A stretch of DNA of 64,000 nucleotides from Arcuatula senhousia (lineage: Eukaryota > Mollusca > Bivalvia > Mytilida > Mytilidae), in contig OZ020317.1 in assembly GCA_963971305.1 (NCBI GenBank), positions 10,558,001 through 10,622,000 of the forward strand, in the 5' to 3' direction. Below the pieces are notes generated by a model that worked only from the letters and a program-made list of their open reading frames with translations, did no database searches and had not been told where the DNA came from. This document shows positions 10,830-21,777 of the stretch, one piece after another. The position numbers were made by a program, and so were the translations under genes. The stretch's first letter is position 1. Every line of letters starts with the position of its first letter.

Positions 10830-11235
10830 TTTGACTGGTGCGTCCGTCCGTCGGTCCGTCTGTCCTTGATCAATATTTTCGTAACATATATCTCAGCAAC
10901 TATTAATCCTAGGCTTTAGATATCTGGTATGTACCTTCAGGTGGGGGTCCCATATGGTGGGATATGTTTTCAGGTCTGTCGATCATCTACTTCCTGTTTA
11001 ACGAGCCGACTTACACTTTTTTTTCACTTAAATTTCAGGGTTTAAAATTTTTCGTCACAGATTTCTCATCAACTATTAATCATAGGATTCTGATATTTTG
11101 TACGTAGCTTAAGGCAGGAGTCCCATATGGTGGGATAAATTTTCAGGTCTGTCAATCATTTTTCTCCTGTTTAACGAGCAGACTTGGAAAGACAACAACT
11201 CTGACTTTTTTTTCTCTGTCCATTATGTGGACGCC
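10830..11235 (+). repeat. Dispersed repeat with internal ~180-bp duplication
   Basis: Runs of GTCCGTCCGTCGGTCCGTC start the element. Then two similar segments follow, each with CTCA(G/T)CAACTATTAAT, TCCCATATGGTGGGATA, TTTTCAGGTCTGTC and CTCCTGTTTAACGAGC. It is non-coding. Confidence 0.65.
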
Positions 11236-11267
11236 TGGGGTATGTGAGCGTGCTCACTAAGGTTCTT

Positions 11268-11412
11268 TCATTTGGATATGCTATCTATCGATATTTCAAG
11301 GAGTAGCCTCTCATCAGTAGCTTCAAAACATTCGAAGGTCAAATTCCAAAAATGTTGATAATTAAAAGTACTCAAAACCAAAACATTTTTGATATAGAAA
11401 CCAATAAATGTT
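11268..11412 (-). repeat. Inverted degenerate copy of the 382-bp repeat
   Basis: TTTGGATATGCTATCTATCG, ATTTCAAGGAGTAGCCTCTC and CTCAAAACCAAAAC are the reverse complement of the core of the 12627-14129 units. Confidence 0.7.
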
Positions 11413-11644
11413 GGCTGCAACAAGAGTTATTATAATACAAATACCAAAAGGGGTATAAAACAATAATTTTGTTATGTTATATCGCATATGTACAGATAAA
11501 TTGTATAAGTTAAGAAATACATGTATGGACATGTATATTGAATGTCCTCTACACGCCCCTTTTTGGGAATCATCTTAAATGAGAATGGAATAAAAAAGGT
11601 GTATCATAAAGTTAACAATCAAGTGTTTAAAATACAATAATGTT

Positions 11645-11924
11645 TTAAGGGACCGACCATTTAACTCGAAGGGGGGGCCTTGGTTTTTTCCTAAAAAATA
11701 TTCTGAAAATTATTTTTGAAGAACAAAATATTTTGGCAGCCAAGGGTAAGAAAAAAAATATTCTGAAGAAGAATTTCTGCTATAAAAAATACTGCTGATA
11801 ATGAAAAAAAAATATTTTGTTGAGATGCCTTCGAAAAATAAATATTTTGTTCGCGCTCTGCGCGGAAAAAAATTATGATCAAAACAAAAAACCAAAAATC
11901 AAGTTAAATGGTCCGTCCCTTAAA
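11645..11924. mobile_element. TTAA-flanked MITE (piggyBac-like ends)
   Basis: TTAA precedes GGGACCGACCATTTAACT at the left. The right end reads AGTTAAATGGTCCGTCCC followed by TTAA. The two ends are inverted repeats and both borders are TTAA, the piggyBac target. The interior is A/T-rich with repeated AAAATATTTTG and AATATTCTGAA motifs; the two short minus-strand frames there are not genes. Confidence 0.82.
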
Positions 11925-11929
11925 GTTTC

Positions 11930-12624
11930 TATTTCATAATGATGGCAATATAAATTCCAAGACTTTTTATTCCAGCAACAACACTTTAAATGACGGCAAC
12001 ATCAACAAATGTAAGTTCATCTGTTGATTCACACCTGGTTCTTCTAACCAAGTGATGAACATTGACAGAGACCAAGAGTGTGCGATAAAGATTGGGTCTG
12101 GTTCATGCATGTATCGAGCAATGTTAAAAACACATATTGATACTAATATTTTTTACAGATTGAACTTATTCTAGTTTGATTTCAATATTTGCCTTCTAAA
12201 AATCTTTTTATGTTTACTTTTCGTTAGAATCTTAAATTTTGTGAGTGAAAAGATTATTTGAAATACTAAGTCACTGGTACCAATGTTCATAATTGCATAA
12301 GCGATAATATTCAATCATTAATGAAAGTCTTGTTTTGAATTGTTATTTCTTATATATTTTACTTAAACTCTTTGTTGGCCTTAAAGTTCTTGTAACACAT
12401 TTAAAGTGTTCACTGATAAGAAATTTAAAAAAACTGACATTTAGATTTTAAAGCGCAAATCAGAATTAATAGAATCTATAGGTTTCTTTATTATCTTTTT
12501 TATTTTATATGCAGTCATTTGCAGTCGTATGCTATGAAAGGATTGAAAACTAAGCCATTAAGAGTGAATATTACTTATGATAATTAGTTAATTATTTTGG
12601 TTATTTTTCATGTAGAGTATATAC
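11930..12624. other. Unassigned AT-rich stretch
   Basis: I see no gene or named repeat. A 35-base segment (11976-12010) lies between an acceptor-like TTTTTATTCCAG and a donor-like GTAAGTTC and could be a microexon of a plus-strand gene, but its translation matches nothing I know. Confidence 0.35.
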
Positions 12625-12626
12625 CG

Positions 12627-14129
12627 CTGCTGGTGGACCAGAGGTCCCCGAGGGTAATCACAAGCCTGGTAGTCAGACTTGTCTGACACGAATTACCATA
12701 AAATGTCTAATATATTGTCGCTGAAATTTCCGATTGTTAAATTCAAAATTGATGAAAACACATGGTTTCTTTCCTTGTAATGCACATGGTCGATATCCTC
12801 GGTGCTGGATTTGGCTTCCTTGTTCGAACGTTTTGGTTTTGAGTACTTTTCGTTTTCAACTGTTTTGGATTTTGACCTTCCAAAGTTTTGGTTTAAATGC
12901 TACTGATGAGAGGTTACTCCTTGAAATATCGATATATAGCATATCCAAATTAACCGTTTATACCCGCGTTTTGGTATTTGTAATTTTGAAACCACTGGGC
13001 GATAACCGCTGCTGGTGGACCAGAGGTCCCCGAGAATAATCACAAGCCTGGTAGTCAGACTTGTCTGACACGAATTACCATAAAATGTCTAATATATTGT
13101 CGCTGAAATTTCCGATTGTTAAATTCAAAATTGATGAAAACACCAGGTTTCTTTCCTTGTAATGCACATGGTCGATATCCTCGGTGCTGGATTTGGCTTC
13201 CTTGTTCGAACGTTTTGGTTTTGAGTACTTTTCGTTTTCAACTGTTTTGGATTTTGACCTTCCAAAGTTTTGGTTTAAATGCTACTGATGAGAGGTTACT
13301 CCTTGAAATATCGATATATAGCATATCCAAATTAACCGTTTATACCCGCGTTTTGGTATTTGTAATTTTGAAACCACTGGGCGATAACCGCTGCTGGTGG
13401 ACCAGAGGTCCCCGAGGGTAATCACAAGCCTGGTAGTCAGACTTGTCTGACACGAATTACCATAAAATGTCTAATATATTGTCGCTGAAATTTCCGATTG
13501 TTAAATTCAAAATTGATGAAAACACCAGGTTTCTTTCCTTGTAATGCACATGGTCGATATCCTCGGTGCTGGATTTGGCTTCCTTGTTCGAACGTTTTGG
13601 TTTTGAGTACTTTTCGTTTTCAACTGTTTTGGATTTTGACCTTCCAAAGTTTTGGTTTAAATGCTACTGATGAGAGGTTACTCCTTGAAATATCGATATA
13701 TAGCATATCCAAATTAACCGTTTATACCCGCGTTTTGGTATTTGTAATTTTGAAACCACTGGGCGATAACCGCTGCTGGTGGACCAGAGGTCCCCGAGGG
13801 TAATCACAAGCCTGGTAGTCAGACTTGTCTGACACGAATTACCATAAAATGTCTAATATATTGTCGCTGAAATTTCCGATTGTTAAATTCAAAATTGATG
13901 AAAACACCAGGTTTCTTTCCTTGTAATGCACATGGTCGATATCCTCGGTGCTGGATTTGGTTTCCTTGTTCGAACGTTTTGGTTTTGAGTACTTTTCGTT
14001 TTCAACTGTTTTGGATTTTGACCTTCCAAAGTTTTGGTTTAAATGCTACTGATGAGAGGTTACTCCTTGAAATATCGATATATAGCATATCCAAATTAAC
14101 CGTTTATACCCGCGTTTTGGTATTTGTAA
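12627..14129 (+). repeat. Tandem array, ~3.9 copies of a 382-bp unit
   Basis: Copies recur at exactly 382-base spacing (for example ATTGATGAAAACAC in each). They are nearly identical, differing at single sites such as CACATGG versus CACCAGG. Each carries GTGGACCAGAGGTCCCCGAG and a tight inverted repeat GTCAGACTTGTCTGAC. The 100-101-codon frames in each unit are repeat translations. Dispersed relatives lie at 4047-4250, 11268-11412, 32008-32316 and 34064-34200. High identity suggests recent amplification. Confidence 0.93.
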
Positions 14130-14311
14130 TATACATATGCCAGTTAGTTTTCTACAATATGTACAATTATGTGGTGCTCTAATGCAACGACCCCGCAACA
14201 GGGGTTACTTTCTTAATATTGCTACATGTAAACAAGGACGTGCGGCAAATTTGGGTAGTAGTTTTGAAATTTCTGGTATTTATTTGGTGTGCCATTTTTA
14301 TCTTCTTGTAT

Positions 14312-14462
14312 TAAGAAGCAAAGGTACCAATGGGGTATCCGAATGTCAAAAGTCAAGAGAGCAGAGTAAAAACAGTAAACACCAACAAGAACGGGACAAA
14401 AACAGACAACATGTAGAACATGGAAACACAAAAATAACTGAATATCAATCTACAATTCATTA
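14312..14462 (-). repeat. Dispersed repeat family B, minus copy
   Basis: GCAAAGGTACCAATGGGGTA through CAGTAAACACCAACAAGAAC and ACATGGAAACACAAAAATAA, matching 1530-1712. Confidence 0.72.
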
Positions 14463-14656
14463 AGTTTTAACGTTACATATTATGATATTAATTCTAAGTA
14501 AAAGATTAGTATTAATTGCGGTAAATATATTCCTGACAAATTAGCCCTTGACTTAACAATTAGACACTTATCACGACACGTAACATATTGATATAAACAT
14601 GTATAATATTCAGATATTAGAATATGATAATCAAAGTTTAGGTTGTTTTTTGCCAG

Positions 14657-14737
14657 ACTTGTTTCTAATGCCTGAGAAAAATGGGTATATTTTACAAAGT
14701 AGTGATTATTTACAAGTCTCTTCTGCTACTAATTCTG
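14657..14737 (+). CDS. Putative exon of a plus-strand ADAM-like gene
   Basis: A strong acceptor (TTGTTTTTTGCCAG) precedes 14657 and GTAAGC follows 14737. The 81-base segment has one sensible frame, phase 1 to 1, reading LFLMPEKNGYILQ then SSDYLQVSSATNSG. In M12B proteases a C..(x)GYIM segment follows the catalytic helix, and this looks similar. No flanking exon with matching phase was found, so it may be a relic of the gene discussed at 16498 and 20720, or chance. Confidence 0.33.
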
Positions 14738-15094
14738 GTAAGCATTTTATATCCTAGATTTTTGTGGATAGTATTATTATTTATATTATTCATTTGGGTA
14801 TCAAAATCCAGAGAGTCTTAGTATTTATTCGGGTACCATTTTCATACGTACTTCAGAAGTCCTCATACTCAAAGTAAGAAAGTCACCCCCGGGCGGCAAC
14901 GAACCCGTCCAGTGGTTAAGGGGCTACTGTACCCGATGGGACAGTCAGTGGAGACCAAGATGTAATTGTTCAACTTGTATCATTTTTGTAAAAAAGGGAC
15001 AAGGTATGATAAGAGCCGAATTTTGCACCTCTCCCCCCCCCCTAATTTTGAAATTATTAAAATAAGCTGTAAATATGCAATACTTACTTAAAAT
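14738..15094. other. Unassigned stretch
   Basis: AT-rich sequence with a short GC-richer piece near 14885-14950. It may be a fragment of a short repeat. There is no gene evidence. Confidence 0.3.
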
Positions 15095-15285
15095 TAGTTA
15101 AAATTTGGTTCCCCAGTTTGGTATTTTTGGTTTTATTGTTCTATGCTCTTCATATTCATATAGTGTTTGGCATCATTTCAATATTTTTGGTAGAGCACCT
15201 CTGATGAGTCTTGAATAGACGAAACGCGCGTCAGGCGTAGCGAAATTTCTTGTCTGGAACTTTGTTGTCATTTGTATTGCTATAT
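15095..15285 (+). repeat. Dispersed repeat family C, plus copy
   Basis: GGTTCCCCAGTTTGGTAT, then TTTTTGGTAGAGCACCTCTG, then GACGAAACGCGCGTCAGG. The reverse complement of the whole ~170 bp is found at 20165-20335 and of its end at 34355-34445. Class unknown. Confidence 0.75.
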
Positions 15286-16497
15286 CAGCATGATTTTGTT
15301 CAATGTTGTCCATTTTGATGTTAAAATAATTACCTCAAGTTTCCTAAAAGCTGTAATTTGGTAAAAAAAGTGTAAAAAAACCGCAAATTTTGAGCGGTTT
15401 TTGGAAAATTTAAGTATGTGCCACCCAGAGTACAACTATAATAATTAGTATAAATGGTCAATTTTAATACAGAACTAACCACACAAAATATCTTTACTAT
15501 TCCTTGTTCATTTTAGAACTGTTTTAGAATTGTGTGACCTATATTCGATGATTTTTTTTAAATGCCGAGTAAGGGGGCCAATATAGATATATATATATAT
15601 TAACTAGTTAGTAGTAATACAAATCCATATTAGCTCCAGATTTATAACAGTGCTGCATTGTCCATAGTCAAACATAATCTCTGTTACTGATTTACAGTGG
15701 TTGTGTCACACACCTATTCCACATCTCATTTTCATTGATTTAAAATAATGAATTTACTTCTTTTTAATTATTTGACTGGGCTTAACTGTTATTTGATAAA
15801 AGAAATTCAAATGTTATTTGTCTTTCCCAAATTTACTAATTGACTAATACTAGTATATGATATTTGAAAACCTCTTTTTACTCCTTTGCTTCTTAACAGT
15901 ATCTGTAAATTGACAATCAAGTCATTTGCACACTCGTTATGTAGTATAAATGTTAAGCCTCTCTAGAAGGAAATAACATTACAGAAAAAAAAACTATCAA
16001 ACCTGTAAATAATGGCATCGAGAAAGCTACCGAAGTGTGATGATCAAACTCATATATACAAGAAAAAAAGAAAAAAAAACAAGGCAAAGAAATAGCAGAA
16101 AAATAAAAGATCACAATCATAAAATTATTCTTTAATCTATCGTATTTGACAAGAAGTCTCATGTATCTAAGTGTTTTGTCTTTAAAATTGCTATTCTCTG
16201 TAAGAATCAGGCAATGAGTGAATCATGATTTAAAAACATACAAGTTTGACTTCAAAATATTGCATTGGCACTACTCGAAAGTGTCAGAAATTTGAGATAT
16301 ATTTTTGTTGAAACGCATATAAAATTTGGATCTAAGGGAGACAACTAATGATTGTTTCTTCATTAGAAGGCTATTTTGAATGACAATGCATTGTCAAAAC
16401 CGTGTGTTTTTAAAATCATGATTAAAAAATTATCGATTTTGCCTAATTATTACAGAGAACTGCACCTTCAAAATTTGTAATTATTTTGTTTTAACAG
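15286..16497. other. Unassigned AT-rich stretch
   Basis: A short (AT)n run occurs near 15585-15600 and no repeat family could be named. If the neighbouring exon candidates are right, this is intron of a plus-strand gene. The frame at 15953-16162 has no recognisable content. Confidence 0.35.
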
Positions 16498-16549
16498 TGG
16501 TGCGCAGGTGGCACATGTGTGTATGATACCAACACACCATCAGCCGATG
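16498..16549 (+). CDS. Putative ADAM/ADAMTS-like Cys-rich exon
   Basis: TTTTAACAG precedes and GTAAGTATG follows a 52-base segment reading WCAGGTCVYDTNTPSADG (the last codon split). WC-x-x-G-x-CVYD is typical of the cysteine-rich part after the protease domain in mollusc ADAM/ADAMTS-like proteins, which often continues with a C-x-x-GD motif. The terminal exon at 20720 starts with a DRKG segment that would fit after such a Gly. A small linking exon would be needed because phases (1 out, 2 in) differ. Confidence 0.45.
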
Positions 16550-17734
16550 GTAAGTATGTATTGTTGCATGCTATGGCACTGGAAATGTTAAGGGATTCTG
16601 ATATACGATTTTTACAGGTGCATTTTTAATACCAATATTTTAGTATTTGCAAGCTAGGATTAGGATTCTTATCGTGAATAATCTACCTGATTTTATAATA
16701 TTTCAAAGACAACGTGAAAAAAACTATAAGTCACCTTTTTTAAAGTATCTGGATCCTTCCAATTAAAACGTCTCTTGAACACCTCTGATACAAATTGCTC
16801 ATACATGTTATACTAGACACATTTAACACATATCTTAAAACGAACGAAATATTATTGAGACACTTTTCTGTTTTGCCTTGAGCCGAAACTTACTAAGATA
16901 TATTTTCTGCTCACCTGGTACGAAGGGTCCGGTAAGCTATTGCCATCATAAATTAGCAAACATTCTTAATGCTTCTATAAATCTCTGTCAGTTTTCAGTT
17001 TTCAAGTGTGGTCTTTGTAGTGGCCTAAATTGAGCATATGTGCGAAAAGTGGATCACACCCAGTACACTTAGCATCTTTTCAGAAATTCTTAAATCGATA
17101 CGAAATCTCATCAGTAGGCATAAGTCCTCCGTTATTTTTTCAAATATGGAACGAATGGCGAAATTGCTTCCAAACTTTGAACTCCTAGGATGTCCTCTAC
17201 CAATGTTGTAAATTTATGCACGCGTACCAAACGACATGGCTGACGTAGCTAAAATAGAACAGGGGTTCTGATCATTGTTTTTGCTTATATACAAGGTATT
17301 TAATTACTAACTCCGAGTCCCATTGCTTTATATGTTTAATTGAACATTTTGAAAATGATGTAGCTTTTTTTGTTTAAACGGGCTGAAATTGTTTCTAAGA
17401 TATTCTCCTTTTACTGTAAATTTTCTGACACCGTTTCAGTCTTAAAATTGCTATTATCTTTTTATATTAGCTAATATGTATTTTATTGGGTCCATCTAAA
17501 TTGAACAATTGCTTTTCCTAAAGGAAGCTATATTAATGGCCATTCATGCATTCAGATTTGAAAGCTGGTCAAGTGAATTACAGGTAGACATATTTTCCTG
17601 TTGTTTAAATACATTGTACTTTTACCAATGTATTTACTTCAGTATTCGATAATGAATTAGGTCATTCCAATTTACAAAGGGCAGCACGGGTTTCATAGCT
17701 GATCTTTAAATATTTTTTTTCACTGTAATAGTTT
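16550..17734. other. Putative intron; contains a family A-like fragment
   Basis: About 16905-16950 reads CTCACCTGGTACGAAGGGTC and GGTAAGCTATTGCCATCAT, the inverted end of family A. The following 17000-17240 resembles other bivalve intronic repeat DNA. No exon was recognised. Confidence 0.4.
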
Positions 17735-18985
17735 TTTATACCCCGCTACACAATTATATAATTTCCTCAGTTTCTTTCGGTGTCCGTCCATCCGTCTGTC
17801 CGTCTGTCTGTCTCCCGAAGGTTTCCGAATGATTAAATGAAATGCGTCATAGATTTTCAATGATATTTTGCACAGCTGTTGAGTAAAATAAAATACAGGT
17901 CAAGTTAAATTTTCAGGATGACCCGACAAAAATTATTGAAGATTTGCCACTTTGTACATTTTCAAAATTTGAAGATGATGAGATTTTCTGGTCTAGGAAA
18001 GATTATTCATTTCTGTTTTTTACATATATTAATAGTATATACAGTATATTATACAAATATATTTAACTATTGTTGAAAATCGTGGCGGGGTATCATTTAA
18101 TGTCCCATTAGTTGCCATATTTTTCTTTCTATCTCAGGATTTATCAATTAAAAGAGTTACAATGTAAATATGGACATTTGGACAAATATGGACGATTGAT
18201 GATTCTCAGCTAGCTGTCAGTAACAGCGAGTGTTCTATAGAGAGTTCCTTTACCGTCCTTTTGTTTGTTCTTGTTTTTTGTCTTAGGTTCTCTCTAGTAG
18301 AATTGGACTTTGATCGATTTGATTTTTATTGTGTGTTTTGTTTTTGTGCTTTGTCTAGGAATATTGATAGGGGGAAGGTTGGGCCCAAAAAACTAGTTTA
18401 ACCCCGACACATATTACATGTGCCTGTCTTAAGCCAGCTGGAATCTTTGACAAAGCTTTCGTTTGTACTTGTCTTTTTGATGTTTTCTGTTCCTTGTTTA
18501 AGAAGGGGGTCTATCTGTGACTATTTCAGGGCTGGATTTGAATTATATGCATATTATTTAGACCATGGGCCAATTGCAGAACCGCGAGCCGTGCCAAATG
18601 GCCTCTTTGAAGGCTGCTGGCGGTTGTTTATTGTGTTTTTTCTAAATTGCCGTTTAATTGTGGGCTGTGTCGCGTACACTTATTCCGCATCTCTTTATTT
18701 TCTATTTAAATCTACAATTATTTTACTTTGATGACAATTTGTCTATCATATCTTGACCTACAATAATAGAATATCTCAGTTTTAAATAATAGTAACTTTA
18801 AAGGACCATTTTCTTTCAATAACTTGAAAAACTAAATTTTCAAAATTTAAAAACGATGAGATTTTCTGGTCTAAGAAAGATAACTCATTTCTTTTCCATA
18901 TAAATATTATAGGTATATATAGTATATTATACAAATATATTTAACCATTGTTGAATATCGTGGCGGGGTATCATTAAATGTCTGA
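17735..18985 (+). repeat. Two direct repeats around another repeat
   Basis: A segment containing GATGAGATTTTCTGGTCTA, TATACAAATATATTTAAC and CGTGGCGGGGTATCAT occurs at about 17968-18105 and again at 18850-18978. The first copy is preceded by ATACCCCGCTACACAATTAT and a GTCCGTCTGTCC run. Between them, 18180-18740 holds another dispersed-type segment whose 103-codon frame (18420-18731) is unlikely to be a gene. Confidence 0.65.
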
Positions 18986-19002
18986 TTAATATTTTAGGAT
19001 GT

Positions 19003-19235
19003 GTGTTTTTGTTAAGGATATATATGTACTTCACGTTTTGTTAGTGATATATGTGTACTTCGCATTTTGTTTGGGATATATTTGTATTTCACATGTTGTT
19101 CGGAGGGATATATGTGTACTTCACATTTTGATTGGGATATATGTGTACTTCAAATTTTGTTTGGAATATGTGTACTTTGCATGTTGTTTAAGGGGGGTAT
19201 ATGTGTTATTAACATTTTCTTTGTGATATATTGTT
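19003..19235 (+). repeat. ~30-bp minisatellite, about 7 copies
   Basis: Units approximate GGGATATATGTGTACTTCAC followed by ATTTTGTTT. They give the low-complexity frames here. Identity between units is moderate. Confidence 0.8.
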
Positions 19236-20160
19236 TAATAGTTCAGTTGGAATATAAATATGCATTTTCACATTATGTTGGGAATTATGCATGTTATGCA
19301 CAATTCTTCACACAATATGTTCGATATGTTTTACATGTATGTTCCAGTTTTGAAAGTCTCAGAATTTATTTATATTTATGCTTTAAAACTTTAATTAAAC
19401 TGTCATTAGCATGTAATTATTGTTCTGGAATAGATAGATTAAAAAAAAGATATTTTTCAAATAAAAATCACACTGTTGAACTACAATGAATGAACAATGA
19501 TTGTCCTTATTATTTTTTTATATATAGATTGCAGGTTTATACAAATTTAGTTTTTATTGACATAATATGACTTTTATGTTATAGATAAGACATTCTTTTC
19601 AAAAGAAATTACAAATAAAGATACATACAAAAAACATAGTGTTCTGTGTGAAAAACGTAATAACAAAATCAAACGGAAGGAGAATTCATCTCAAATGGTC
19701 AACTGTATGCTGCACCATTAAAATGGAAGGTTTATCTACAACAACAACATAACAACTTGTATAAAAGAATAAAAAAGTACGAAAAGGCTCTTTAAAGCTA
19801 ATCTATAGTAACTATTCAAATAAAAATATACAATGTATTTTAACAACAGGTTAATTGGCTATCAATGATTTACCTGGTCAGGTGTCAAATCTGAATGCAT
19901 TAGTAAACCTCTATAGAGCTTTCTCTTGGTAAAGCAATTGTTAAATTTAATGGACCAATCGAATAACTTATTAGAAAATTTAAGTTGGTAATAGCAATTT
20001 CAGGACTGTTACAGTGATAGACAACAGACAGTAAATAAAAACTCATTTAATGATTCGAAAGCAAAGGTTTTTGCTGTGTCAATACTAATATTAGGAACTA
20101 TTTTTCCTCTACCGGATTGCAAATTAGTTGGTTTTTTTTTTACCTGATAACCCGTAATAC
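19236..20160. other. Unassigned AT-rich stretch
   Basis: No exon, repeat family or hairpin that I could name. If the plus-strand ADAM-like gene is real, this is part of its last intron. Confidence 0.35.
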
Positions 20161-20164
20161 AAAA

Positions 20165-20335
20165 GACAACAAAGTTCCAGAAAATAAATTTTGCTACGCC
20201 TGACGCGCGTTTCGTCTATTCAAGAGTCATCATACACCTCTACCAAAAATATTGAAAATGCCAAACACATTTATGATTAAGAAGAGCATAGAACAGTAAA
20301 ACCATAAATACCAAACTGGGGAACCAAATTATTAC
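20165..20335 (-). repeat. Dispersed repeat family C, minus copy
   Basis: CAACAAAGTTCCAGAAAATA, TACGCCTGACGCGCGTTTCG and ACCAAACTGGGGAACC are the reverse complement of 15095-15285. Confidence 0.78.
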
Positions 20336-21011
20336 CAAGATGATAAACCTATGTATGGAATAGGAAGAACCATAGGGTTTAGACAATTTTGAAATTTAAA
20401 CGAAAAATTTAAAGCTTTGATGTATTCTCCAACACAAAGTGTTAATGTCGGAGCGGGCTAACCTTGGGGAATTAAAACTCCACCAGCAGGGCTTACCTTC
20501 AGGGTTAACTTAGTGCACTTGGTCTTTAGAGTGTTTTGTATCCTAACTAGTTTCTTTAATATTACTTACCAGATACATGAAGATCATGAAGTACACTAGG
20601 TAATAAGCTAAAGAAATATAGATCGGGTGAGCGATTCATGCTCCTAACAGGCTTTACTTTTTCAATTTCTCACTTTTTTTTTACTTTTTTTTATTATTTT
20701 CCGAAACATATCCTTTTAGTGACAGGAAAGGTGCGGCGTCTACGAATGGATGGACGTGTTCTGATATGGTTAGGAACGCGCCTAATTATTGTCTATCTGT
20801 ACTAACTGCTTGTTGTCATTCCTGTGCGTCTTATTTAACCACAACCCCACCGCCCACAACTACTTCGTACGACACCACAGGAATTTACAGTTCTTTATCA
20901 GAATCCGTTCCTTTGTCATACATGACAACCTCGTCAATAGTTTCAGGACCTTTCCATTCGTCAACTTATATTGTGTTTCTTTCACCCTCGTTCGCACCAT
21001 TTGCTTCTAAC

Positions 21012-21653
21012 ACATGGCACTATTTGTCTTCGTCCTCTACTATTCTTATCATTTCGTCGTTTACATCAGTATTTTCTTCGGTCAATGGATTTATTCCTTC
21101 ATCACCTTACCATGGCCAATATTCCTCTTCGCCTAAGGTTGTAGTGACAGGTTCCTATCAACAATCGGCTTTGACAATGCCTATTCCATCGCAGACCTCT
21201 ATGCATGTATCTTCTCAACCATTGCTCAAACCTAGAAAATAATCTTCGCCTCCCACCGTTCAACCCTCTTCATCTATGCTATTACCCTTTTTAATTTTGA
21301 GTCCCCATCATGCGTCGTCTTACTCTGGAAAAACATGGCACTATTTGTCTTCGTCCTCTACTATTCTTATCATTTCGTCGTTTACATCAGTATTTTCTTC
21401 GGTCAATGGATTTATTCCTTCATCACCTTACCATGGCCAATATTCCTCTTCGCCTAAGGTTGTAGTGACAGGTTCCTATCAACAATCGGCTTTGACAATG
21501 CCTATTCCATCGCAGACCTCTATGCATGCATCTTCTCAACCATTGCTCAAACCTAGAAAATCATCTTCGCCTCCCACCGTTCAACCCTCTTCATCTATGC
21601 TATTACCCTTTTTAATTTTGAGTCCCCATCATGCGTCGTCTTACTCTGGAAAA
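21012..21653 (+). repeat. In-frame 321-bp duplication inside the Ser/Thr-rich exon
   Basis: 21012-21332 and 21333-21653 are almost identical (I noticed two differences: T/C near 21209 and the A/C that makes the TAA). 321 is 107 codons, so the frame is kept. The near identity suggests a recent duplication. Confidence 0.9.
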
Positions 21654-21772
21654 CATTCAGTGTCTATAATACCTTCGTCCTCGTTGATAGCTTCGACATA
21701 CATTTATAATTCATCATTATCATCCTCGTCACAATTGTGTCAAATCCTCCAATCATCTCTTATGCCTATATT

Positions 21773-21777
21773 GTCCC
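21773..21777. repeat. Target-site duplication, left copy
   Basis: GTCCC immediately before the left LTR equals GTCCC at 29384-29388 after the right LTR. Five bases is usual for BEL/Pao. Confidence 0.93.

Larger units (their letters stand above)
20720..21777 (+). pseudogene. Terminal exon of ADAM-like/mucin-like gene, left half
   Basis: A long pyrimidine tract ending CCTTTTAG precedes 20720. The frame reads DRKGAASTNGWTCSDMV, then NAPNYCLSVLTACCHSC, a short Cys-rich module (ShKT-like or the C-terminal module of mollusc ADAM-like proteases). A TTTPPPTTT linker and a Ser/Thr/Pro-rich tail follow. ATG at 20766 lies inside this module and is probably not the start. TAA at 21240-21242 interrupts the frame; the second copy of the same 107-codon repeat has TCA there. 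At 21777 a BEL element is inserted. Joining 21777 to 29389 keeps the frame, so the right half at 29389-30565 is the same exon. Function unknown; the tail would be heavily O-glycosylated if made. Confidence 0.6.

Noticed and set aside
11976..12010. Microexon between TTTTTATTCCAG and GTAAGTTC
   Set aside because: Splice-like borders only; the 35-base translation (NNTLNDGNINK) fits no known segment and phases could not be tested.
12734..14182. Four near-identical 100-101-codon frames (and a 137-codon one at 32067) as a tandem gene family
   Set aside because: They are the same frame of a 382-bp non-coding repeat, with decayed copies elsewhere that do not keep the frame and no recognisable domain.
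14885..14960. tRNA-like or tRNA-derived SINE head
   Set aside because: I could not fold a cloverleaf or find a convincing B box.
18420..18731. 103-codon frame as a gene
   Set aside because: It lies in dispersed-type repeat sequence between two direct repeats and has no supporting start or splice context.
20766..20768. ATG 20766 as the start of the mucin-like protein
   Set aside because: The frame is open further 5' to a good acceptor at 20719, the Cys-rich module begins before this Met, and no signal peptide follows.
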